A DNA stretch of 5,710 nt from Eggerthellaceae bacterium (GTDB lineage: Bacteria > Actinomycetota > Coriobacteriia > Coriobacteriales > Eggerthellaceae): positions 1 to 5,710 of the forward strand of contig DMNP01000382.1 in assembly GCA_003452695.1 (NCBI GenBank), in the 5' to 3' direction. Below, piece after piece: positions 1 through 4,448 of the stretch; within the stretch, counting starts at the first letter, position 1; every line of letters begins with the position of its first letter. The position numbers and the translations under genes were made by a program. The notes below the pieces were generated by a model. It was not told where the DNA came from and ran no database searches. It was given only the letters and a program-made list of their open reading frames with translations.

Positions 1-41
1 AACACGTTTTGGCCTATAACCCCAAAAGAGCAGATTCGGGA

Positions 42-92
42 TTGGCTTCCGCCAACACGCGAAAGGGCCGGCATGAAAGCCGGCCCTTTTTT
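42..92. terminator. GC-rich hairpin terminator, possibly bidirectional
   Basis: An 8-bp perfect stem (GGGCCGGC at 65-72, GCCGGCCC at 79-86) encloses the 6-nt loop ATGAAA. It is extended by AAA (62-64) pairing with TTT (87-89), and a run of six T follows at 87-92. The T-run gives a classical intrinsic terminator in the plus direction, which would suit a gene ending left of the window. Read on the minus strand the same hairpin lies about 20 nt past the ferredoxin stop but is followed by only three T, so it may end that transcript less efficiently. A smaller hairpin (TTGGC-N4-GCCAA, 42-55) lies just to its left. I see no supportable gene in 1-112. Confidence 0.8.
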
Positions 93-112
93 CAACAGCT
101 GCAAACGATTCG

Positions 113-301
113 CTAATCTTCGGCGATTTCGGTAATCGCGCCCATGGGACATTCTTCCAGGCATTCACCGCAGGCGATGCAGGCATCCTCGTTAACTACC
201 TCGGCGACGCCGCCCGGAACCTCCAAAACCTCTTGTGGGCATGCATCTACGCAAATGCCGCAACCAACGCACTCGTCAGCCTCGATAATTGGATGAGCCA
301 T
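113..301 (-). CDS. 2[4Fe-4S] ferredoxin, clostridial type
   Basis: A 62-aa cytoplasmic electron carrier. It has two complete CxxCxxCxxxCP motifs, C11/C14/C17/C21 and C41/C44/C47/C51, each followed by proline, which in this family ligate two [4Fe-4S] clusters. The length and acidic composition match bacterial low-potential 2[4Fe-4S] ferredoxins, which pass electrons to or from hydrogenases and ferredoxin-dependent oxidoreductases. The ATG start is supported by AAAGGAG (307-313) 5 nt upstream. It lies 96 nt downstream of hypE on the same strand, behind a plausible promoter of its own (353-380), so it may be transcribed both alone and by read-through. Its partner enzyme cannot be read from the sequence; a hydrogenase link is inferred from the neighbours only. 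The identification as a ferredoxin is very secure. Confidence 0.95.
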   Translation of the reverse strand: MAHPIIEADECVGCGICVDACPQEVLEVPGGVAEVVNEDACIACGECLEECPMGAITEIAED

Positions 302-306
302 GCTGA

Positions 307-313
307 CTCCTTT
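307..313 (-). promoter_or_regulatory. Ribosome binding site of the ferredoxin
   Basis: Minus-strand AAAGGAG ends 5 nt before the ATG at 301 and fixes the start of the 62-aa ferredoxin. Confidence 0.8.
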
Positions 314-352
314 CTCGCTCTGCTTCGCTCCCCGCTATTCTCTCTGTGCGGC

Positions 353-380
353 AAGATACCATTACTTGCTGTAATTGCAA
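353..380 (-). promoter_or_regulatory. Candidate promoter of the ferredoxin with an inverted repeat in its spacer
   Basis: On the minus strand a -35-like TTGCAA (375-380) is followed by 16 nt and then TATCTT (353-358). The -10 is preceded by TG at the extended -10 position (TGG-TATCTT). Each hexamer matches the sigma70 consensus at 4 of 6 positions. The spacer carries the perfect inverted repeat ATTAC-N5-GTAAT (361-375), placed where a repressor would block RNA polymerase. Initiation would fall about 45 nt upstream of the ferredoxin ATG. The hexamers are only moderate, so this is a prediction. Confidence 0.45.
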
Positions 381-397
381 ACCTTCTCACTTATTTT

Positions 398-1420
398 CTA
401 GCAAATGCGGGGGAGCTGTTCGCCCACGAGCATGTCGAGGATACGCCGACCGCCGAACGCATTGCGCACGAACACGGCTGGACCGCGGTCGTGCCCGGCG
501 GTGGCGACCGTGCCGATAAGGGCGGCTTCCTGGCCATAGCGATTCGAACGCATCGCCTGCAAGGCTGCATCGGCCTGTGCGGCAGGCACGATGCACACCA
601 TCTTGCCCTCGTTGGCAACTTGCAGCGGATCGTAGCCCAGCATGTCGCACGCCCCGCGCACGGCATCGCGCACGGGCACCGAGTCTTCGTCGATTTCGAT
701 GGAAACACCCGATTGGTCGGCAAGCTCGTTCAGCGTGGAGGCCAGACCGCCACGCGTCGGGTCGCGGAAGCAGCGCACATCGGGGGCAGCCTCCAAGACA
801 TCGGCAATAAGATGGTTCAACGGAGCTGCGTCGCTTTGGACCGGAGCTGCAAACGACAGCGATTCGCGACAGCTCATGATGGTAATCCCATGGTCGCCCA
901 GCGTGCCGCTGACCAGCACGGCATCGCCAGGCTGGCACAGCGCCCCTCCCAGGTTGCAGCCTGCCGGCACTTCCCCGATTCCGCTCGTGTTTATGAACAC
1001 GCCATCGCCATGGCCACGGTTCACCACTTTCGTATCGCCCGTTACCAGCCTCACGTCCGCTTCCCGGGCGGCTTGCGCCATGCTTGCGCAGATGCGGCGC
1101 AAATCCGCGATGGGATAACCCTCTTCCAATATGAAACCGCAGCTTATATAGAGCGGTCGGGCGCCGCTCGTAGCCACGTCGTTCACGGTTCCGCAAATGG
1201 CCAGCCGTCCGATATCGCCCCCGGGAAAGAAATGGGGCGACACCACGAAGCTATCAGTTGAAAACGCCAGGCTGCAGCCCGGACTTGGGGCAGGCAGCAC
1301 GGCCGCATCGTCCCCGCGGCGCAATTCATCGCCCGCATAGGCCGCGAAGAACACGTCGTCGATTATGCGCTTCATCATGGTTCCGCCACTGCCGTGGCCG
1401 AGAAGCACCGTCTCCTCCAC
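398..1420 (-). CDS. hypE: Hydrogenase maturation protein HypE (carbamoyl dehydratase)
   Basis: HypE accepts a carbamoyl group from HypF on its C-terminal cysteine and dehydrates it with ATP to a thiocyanate. That supplies the CN ligands of the Fe(CN)2CO centre of [NiFe]-hydrogenases, delivered through HypC/HypD in the cytoplasm. The 340-aa product has the usual family length. It shows the PurM/AIR-synthase-like N-terminus with LGHGSGG (7-13), the ATP-site stretch GDDAAVL (36-42), STDSFVVSP (54-62) and NDVA (80-83), and the diagnostic C-terminus PRIC ending at C340, the modified cysteine. The start is GTG, with AAGGGGG 5 nt upstream. The gene follows nikR after 16 nt, so the two are probably co-transcribed. 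No hypA, B, C, D or F lies in the window, so hypE appears separated from at least its immediate hyp partners. Nothing looks damaged. Confidence 0.96.
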   Translation of the reverse strand: MEETVLLGHGSGGTMMKRIIDDVFFAAYAGDELRRGDDAAVLPAPSPGCSLAFSTDSFVVSPHFFPGGDIGRLAICGTVNDVATSGARPLYISCGFILEEGYPIADLRRICASMAQAAREADVRLVTGDTKVVNRGHGDGVFINTSGIGEVPAGCNLGGALCQPGDAVLVSGTLGDHGITIMSCRESLSFAAPVQSDAAPLNHLIADVLEAAPDVRCFRDPTRGGLASTLNELADQSGVSIEIDEDSVPVRDAVRGACDMLGYDPLQVANEGKMVCIVPAAQADAALQAMRSNRYGQEAALIGTVATAGHDRGPAVFVRNAFGGRRILDMLVGEQLPRIC

Positions 1421-1436
1421 TCGAACCCCCTTGGCC

Positions 1437-1877
1437 TTAGAACACCTGCCCGATCGTGGTCACGACCAGGCCCCCGTGCTTCACGCCCTTCGTTCCGACG
1501 ATCATGTCGGAAACGAGGTGCACGTCGGTCGTTTCGCCCCGAAGGATGATTACTTCCAGGCATATGTCTTCATCTACGTGCACGTGCGTCGTGGAGACGA
1601 TCATGCCGAAATGGGCATGCTGGATTGAGTGCAGCGTTTCCTGCACATCGCCGGCATGATGGTCGTAGACGATGGTCAGGGTGCCCATCACTTCGGTCCC
1701 CGCTTGCGCCACCTCGTCTTGGACGAGCGCATCGCGCACTAGGTCGCGGATGACCTCGCTGCGGTTCTTCGCTATGCCGCGCCGAGCCACCAGGCTGTCG
1801 AAGCGCATGAGCAGGCCCTCGGGCATTGCCACCGAGAAGCGGGTCAGGTCCCCGCCGTCGCATTGTCCGCGTGTCAT
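1437..1877 (-). CDS. nikR: Nickel-responsive transcriptional regulator NikR
   Basis: A 146-aa ribbon-helix-helix regulator of nickel uptake and nickel-enzyme genes, active as a tetramer. The N-terminal RHH domain (about residues 11-55) contains the beta strand RFSVAM followed by the helices with NRSEVIRDLVRDAL. The C-terminal ACT-like domain carries all four high-affinity Ni(II) ligands: H87, H98, H100 and C106, equivalent to E. coli H76, H87, H89 and C95 with a constant offset of 11. There are about ten residues before the beta strand that E. coli NikR lacks; H. pylori NikR has a comparable N-terminal arm. The strand residues aligned with E. coli R3, T5 and T7 are R13, S15 and A17, so the operator is probably not the E. 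coli one. It lies 9 nt after the 84-aa gene and 16 nt before hypE, with AGGCGA upstream of the ATG, partly overlapping the preceding stop. Confidence 0.95.
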   Translation of the reverse strand: MTRGQCDGGDLTRFSVAMPEGLLMRFDSLVARRGIAKNRSEVIRDLVRDALVQDEVAQAGTEVMGTLTIVYDHHAGDVQETLHSIQHAHFGMIVSTTHVHVDEDICLEVIILRGETTDVHLVSDMIVGTKGVKHGGLVVTTIGQVF

Positions 1878-1886
1878 GCAGATCGC

Positions 1887-2141
1887 CTATACGAGGCTGA
1901 CGGTAACGCCCGGCGCATTGGCTGCATCGTCTTCGAGCGCGTCTTTGGCATCGGCGATGAGCGCGCGTGCCTCGTCGAGCAGCTCCTGCACGGCATGCAA
2001 TTTGTCGTCGGTTGCCGCAAAACCAGCATCGCCCGCTTGGTGGGCCAAGTTGTGAACCCAACGACGTTCCAGCTTAATATGGTCGTCTATCTGGTCAATC
2101 ATCTGCTCGAATTGACCGGTGTTAATCCCGTTCGTGCACAT
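1887..2141 (-). CDS. Small helical protein of unknown function, first gene of the nikR-hypE operon
   Basis: I do not recognise this 84-aa protein. It has no signal peptide or membrane segment and looks like two amphipathic helices (about residues 8-37 and 43-72) joined by a short turn, followed by a short tail ending PGVTVSLV. The first helix carries H21, E25, H30 and H34 and the second H49 and E53, so a metal-binding helical hairpin (ferritin- or hemerythrin-like in style) is conceivable but not shown. An in-frame ATG lies 33 nt further upstream. I chose the ATG at 2141 because the strong AAGGAAAGGA (2151-2160) precedes it by 9 nt. The gene is followed by nikR after 9 nt and is probably co-transcribed with nikR and hypE, which suggests a role in nickel handling or hydrogenase maturation by association only. 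Confidence 0.75.
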   Translation of the reverse strand: MCTNGINTGQFEQMIDQIDDHIKLERRWVHNLAHQAGDAGFAATDDKLHAVQELLDEARALIADAKDALEDDAANAPGVTVSLV

Positions 2142-2150
2142 GGGCAGTGG

Positions 2151-2160
2151 TCCTTTCCTT
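2151..2160 (-). promoter_or_regulatory. Ribosome binding site that decides the start of the 84-aa gene
   Basis: Minus-strand AAGGAAAGGA lies 9 nt before the ATG at 2141. It lies downstream of the alternative ATG at 2174, inside that longer reading, which argues for the shorter 84-aa product. Confidence 0.75.
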
Positions 2161-2244
2161 TCAACAGCACGCATCGAAGCCGCCTTCCATGGCCATGCCT
2201 AGAGCGCGGCTGCGCAAAGCAGCATACTGAACGGCAAAGAGCAC
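2161..2244 (-). other. Possible 27-codon leader ORF in the long 5' UTR
   Basis: Within the predicted leader of the 84-aa/nikR/hypE transcript, a GTG at 2244 preceded by GGAAG opens a 27-codon frame. It ends in two cysteine codons and a TGA 19 nt before the next ATG. A hairpin (GCTGC-N5-GCAGC, 2209-2223) lies inside it. It could be a translated leader, but the evidence is weak and a chance frame is equally likely. Confidence 0.15.
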
Positions 2245-2281
2245 CCGGGTTCTTCCGAAACGGCGCCCTTCCCCGCGTCTA

Positions 2282-2308
2282 TTGCTATCATGCATGTTAT
2301 ACGAGCAA
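2282..2308. repeat. Inverted repeat TTGCT-N17-AGCAA around a CATGCATG palindrome
   Basis: Five-base arms at 2282-2286 and 2304-2308 are centred on 2295, and the 8-bp palindrome CATGCATG occupies 2289-2296. The element covers the -10 boxes of both predicted promoters of the intergenic region, so it could be an operator. The symmetry between the arms and the palindrome is imperfect. Confidence 0.35.
2283..2291 (+). promoter_or_regulatory. Candidate extended -10 promoter for the plus-strand unknown gene
   Basis: TG at 2283-2284, one base, then TATCAT (2286-2291, 5 of 6 matches to TATAAT) form an extended -10. No convincing -35 lies 16-18 nt upstream. Initiation near 2298 would leave a leader of about 44 nt before the ATG at 2342. 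It overlaps the footprint of the minus-strand promoter, so the two would compete. Confidence 0.3.
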
Positions 2309-2324
2309 CGGCAGCAAAATTCAA
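2296..2324 (-). promoter_or_regulatory. Predicted sigma70 promoter of the 84-aa/nikR/hypE operon
   Basis: On the minus strand TTGAAT (2319-2324; the first four bases match TTGA) is separated by exactly 17 nt from TATAAC (2296-2301; 5 of 6 matches to TATAAT). This is the best promoter-like sequence I found in the window. Initiation near 2289 would give an untranslated leader of about 148 nt before the ATG at 2141. The NikR-like palindrome begins 7 nt upstream of the -35. Confidence 0.6.
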
Positions 2325-2330
2325 GCGAAA

Positions 2331-2358
2331 GTGTGACAAAGATGGCGCGGAGTAACAT
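2331..2358. promoter_or_regulatory. Candidate NikR operator
   Basis: GTGTGAC (2331-2337), 14 nt, GTAACAT (2352-2358). Each arm differs by one base from the consensus GTGTTAC-N13/14-GTAACAC that I recall for NikR in Desulfovibrio, giving 12 of 14 matches at a permitted spacing. It lies in the divergent intergenic region of the nikR operon, just upstream of that operon's -35 and over the proposed start codon of the plus-strand gene. Binding there could repress the plus-strand gene and affect the nikR operon. The consensus is from memory and the transfer to another phylum is inference. Confidence 0.45.
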
Positions 2359-2815
2359 ATATGAAGCGGGAGCGGCCGCGATCTTGGAGCTGTTCGCGGA
2401 CTTTGTGGACGGAAACGAAGGGAAGGCGGCTTTGGCCGTCGGGTCGAAGCCGCTCGGGCAGGCGCCGCGGCTGGCTATCGGCAAAACGCTGGAGTCCTTC
2501 GGATACGGCAGGGACGCATGCACGTTCGCCGCACTTGGCGCCAAAGACCCCGATGTGGAAGGCGGCGATGCGAAACTCGATCCCCAATCGCTGTTCCTCC
2601 TGGTAGAAGCCCTGGACCCACTGCTCTTCATCGTCGCCGACGAAGCATGCGCCCACGTGGTTGCACAGGCATACCGAACGGGTTTCAACCCCGACGAGCC
2701 AACGCGCATCTTCGGACGGCCCACAGTGGTGTTCGCCGACTTTGAAGCACTGCTCGAAACCGACGAGGGCAAACAGAAGGCATGGTCGTTGCTGAAATCG
2801 CTACCCAAGCGATAG
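2342..2815 (+). CDS. Conserved-looking protein of unknown function, divergent from the nikR operon
   Basis: I do not recognise this 157-aa protein. It is soluble, with no signal peptide or clear membrane helix. It starts with a helix (about 6-23), has a Gly/Pro-containing basic stretch (about 34-48), a cysteine in GRDAC (C60), a hydrophobic segment SLFLLVEALDPLLFIVADEAC (about 83-103, with D92, D100, E101 and C103), and a Lys-rich C-terminal helix. Codon use has the GC-rich third positions of its neighbours and the frame is uninterrupted, so it looks like a real gene. The start is uncertain: the frame is open from a TTG at 2282, a GTG lies at 2333, and no site has a good Shine-Dalgarno. I prefer the ATG at 2342 because the protein-like sequence begins there. 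The gene is divergent from the nikR operon and overlaps a candidate NikR site, so regulation by nickel is possible. Confidence 0.72.
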   Translation: MARSNIYEAGAAAILELFADFVDGNEGKAALAVGSKPLGQAPRLAIGKTLESFGYGRDACTFAALGAKDPDVEGGDAKLDPQSLFLLVEALDPLLFIVADEACAHVVAQAYRTGFNPDEPTRIFGRPTVVFADFEALLETDEGKQKAWSLLKSLPKR

Positions 2816-2849
2816 GCGGCTGCCCGCTCGCCCGCGTGCCCTGCTGCCG

Positions 2850-2887
2850 CCGCAAGCCTGCGGAAGCCACCGAATATCCGCAGCGGA
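2850..2887. other. Hairpins in the convergent intergenic gap
   Basis: Between the converging stops at 2815 and 2891 there are two small GC-rich hairpins, CCGCA-N4-TGCGG (2850-2863) and TCCGC-A-GCGGA (2877-2887), and the 9-mer GCGGAAGCC occurs twice (2860-2868 and 2883-2891). No T-run follows in either direction, so these may be weak transcript ends but are not classical intrinsic terminators. Confidence 0.3.
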
Positions 2888-2890
2888 AGC

Positions 2891-3652
2891 CTACTTCCAG
2901 CGGGTAAGGCGACGTTCTATCAGATCGAACAGGGCGTACAGCGCGACGCCGAGCAACGCCATGGCTATGATGCCCGCGAACATGCGCGGATAGTTCACCA
3001 TGGACCACGACTGCATGATGAAATAGCCGAGCCCTGTGGACCCCGCCATGGCCTCGGCTATGAACAGGACCGCTATGGCCGTGCCCACGCCGATGCGCAG
3101 CGATGTGAACACGGCGGGCATCGTGGCGGGAACGACCACGTGACGATATTCGTCGAAGCGGCTTCCACCGAGCGAGCGGATGGCCACAAGGGCGCTTTCG
3201 GGCACCGCCTTCACCGCATCGCGCACCGCCACGAGCACCTGGAAAAACACCGTGAGCGATATGAGCACGATTTTCGGGGCGTCCGCCAAGCCCAGAAGCA
3301 CGAGCAGGATGGGAAGCAGCACCACCTTCGGTATGGGATAGAGCAGATACAGCACGGGGGCGAACAGGGTGTCGAGCGTCCGCGAGCGGGCGAACGCCTG
3401 CGCAATCGGCACCGCGAGCACCGTGCCGATTGCCAGCGACACGACTACGCGATACGCGCTTGTCCAGAAGAACGGCACGAGCGGCCCGGCATAGTCCACG
3501 AGCACGGCAAACGCCTCCGGCGGCGTTGGCAGCACGTTCGTGTGCGCCACCTGAATCAGCAACAGCGCGGTAATCCACCATCCAGCTATGATGAAGACCA
3601 CGGCAAACGCATAGCCGAACAGGCGAAACCCTATGGAGCGGCGTGGTTTCAC
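2891..3652 (-). CDS. ABC importer permease, SsuC/TauC type
   Basis: The 253-aa inner-membrane subunit of a binding-protein-dependent importer of the nitrate/sulfonate/taurine group (BPD_transp_1 fold). About six hydrophobic segments are visible, near residues 12-34, 61-85, 97-120, 127-143, 182-205 and 222-247. The cytoplasmic EAA-type loop that docks on the ATPase spans about residues 151-179, with the key glycine (G162) in RSLGG and the closing VVVPATMP. The length fits the family. The start is GTG at 3652, whose last bases overlap the ATPase TGA stop (GTGA, 4 nt), implying translational coupling. AGGGGG 11 nt upstream is a rather distant Shine-Dalgarno. It is the last gene of the operon. 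The substrate is not readable from this subunit. Confidence 0.92.
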   Translation of the reverse strand: MKPRRSIGFRLFGYAFAVVFIIAGWWITALLLIQVAHTNVLPTPPEAFAVLVDYAGPLVPFFWTSAYRVVVSLAIGTVLAVPIAQAFARSRTLDTLFAPVLYLLYPIPKVVLLPILLVLLGLADAPKIVLISLTVFFQVLVAVRDAVKAVPESALVAIRSLGGSRFDEYRHVVVPATMPAVFTSLRIGVGTAIAVLFIAEAMAGSTGLGYFIMQSWSMVNYPRMFAGIIAMALLGVALYALFDLIERRLTRWK

Positions 3653-4440
3653 GAAGCTTCTCGCCCCCTGCCATCTGCGAGCACACCGCGAATCTCGTGG
3701 CAGAGCCGCGAGAACTCGGCCGAATCGCGCCAGCCCTTCCGACCCACGTTTGGATTGTGCACGTCGGCAAGCAAAGTTGCCGGCCGCTTGCTGAAAACGA
3801 GTATGCGCGTTCCCAAATACACCGCCTCGTCGATGGAATGCGTGACGAGCATCTGGGTATGGCGACGCGTAAGCCAGAGGTCCAGCAGCACATCTTGCAG
3901 CGATTCGCGCAGTAGCGCATCTACTGCGGAAAGGGGCTCGTCCATGAGCAGAAGGTCCGCGTCCATGGCCAGGGCCCGCGCCAATGCCAGGCGCTGGCGC
4001 ATGCCACCTGAAAGCTCCTTTGGATAGGCGCGCTCGAACCCCTGCAAGCCCACCTGCTGCAGAGCGTCGTGCGCCCGGTCGTAAGCTTCGGATTTCGGCA
4101 CCTTGCGCACGACAAGGCCGAGCGCGGCATTCTGCAACACGGTTTTCCAGGGAAACAGGCCCAGGTCTTGGGCAATGAAGGCCGTCGATTGCCGGGGCCG
4201 GTCCACGCGCTGGTCGTTCACGGTAACGCTTCCCGCCGTCGGCGCGAGCAGTCCCGCGGTAAGGCGCAGCGTGGTGGATTTCCCGCAGCCCGACGGCCCG
4301 ATAAGCGCAAGGGCGTCGCCAGCCTGCGCGGCGAAGCTCAGGCCGCACAGCGCCTCCAACTGCTCGTTGCCGTCGTCGTAGGTTAAATCCACCTGCGAAA
4401 ACTCGATATGTGCACCGCGCTGGTCCATGCGCCGAATCAT
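3649..4440 (-). CDS. ABC importer ATPase, SsuB/TauB type
   Basis: The 263-aa cytoplasmic ATP-hydrolysing subunit that drives the importer. All nucleotide-binding motifs are intact: Walker A GPSGCGKST (48-56), Q-loop Q91, signature LSGGMRQR (143-150), Walker B LLLMDEP (163-169), D-loop SAVD (171-174) and the switch histidine H201 in VTHSIDEA. The segment LGLFPWKTVLQNAALGL after the Q-loop is typical of the nitrate/sulfonate/taurine ATPase subfamily. The gene follows the binding-protein gene after 8 nt and overlaps the permease start by 4 nt. The start is ambiguous between ATG at 4440 and ATG at 4428; neither has a clear Shine-Dalgarno, and coupling to the upstream stop favours the first. The enzyme should be active; the transported substrate is unknown. 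Confidence 0.94.
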   Translation of the reverse strand: MIRRMDQRGAHIEFSQVDLTYDDGNEQLEALCGLSFAAQAGDALALIGPSGCGKSTTLRLTAGLLAPTAGSVTVNDQRVDRPRQSTAFIAQDLGLFPWKTVLQNAALGLVVRKVPKSEAYDRAHDALQQVGLQGFERAYPKELSGGMRQRLALARALAMDADLLLMDEPLSAVDALLRESLQDVLLDLWLTRRHTQMLVTHSIDEAVYLGTRILVFSKRPATLLADVHNPNVGRKGWRDSAEFSRLCHEIRGVLADGRGREAS

Positions 4441-4448
4441 AGCACGAG

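Noticed and set aside
233..1261. Long plus-strand open frame (342 codons) antisense to hypE and the ferredoxin
   Set aside because: The opposite strand encodes HypE and a ferredoxin with all diagnostic residues. The antisense product is rich in His/Arg/Ala with no recognisable domain, as expected of a GC-rich shadow frame.
1903..1909. GTAACGC near the start of nikR as a second NikR half-site
   Set aside because: No matching left arm occurs at 13 or 14 nt spacing, and it lies inside the end of the 84-aa coding region.
2891..4348. A 485-codon frame extending the permease N-terminally
   Set aside because: The extension is an out-of-frame reading of the ATPase gene. The permease starts at the GTG overlapping the ATPase stop, which gives the normal family length.
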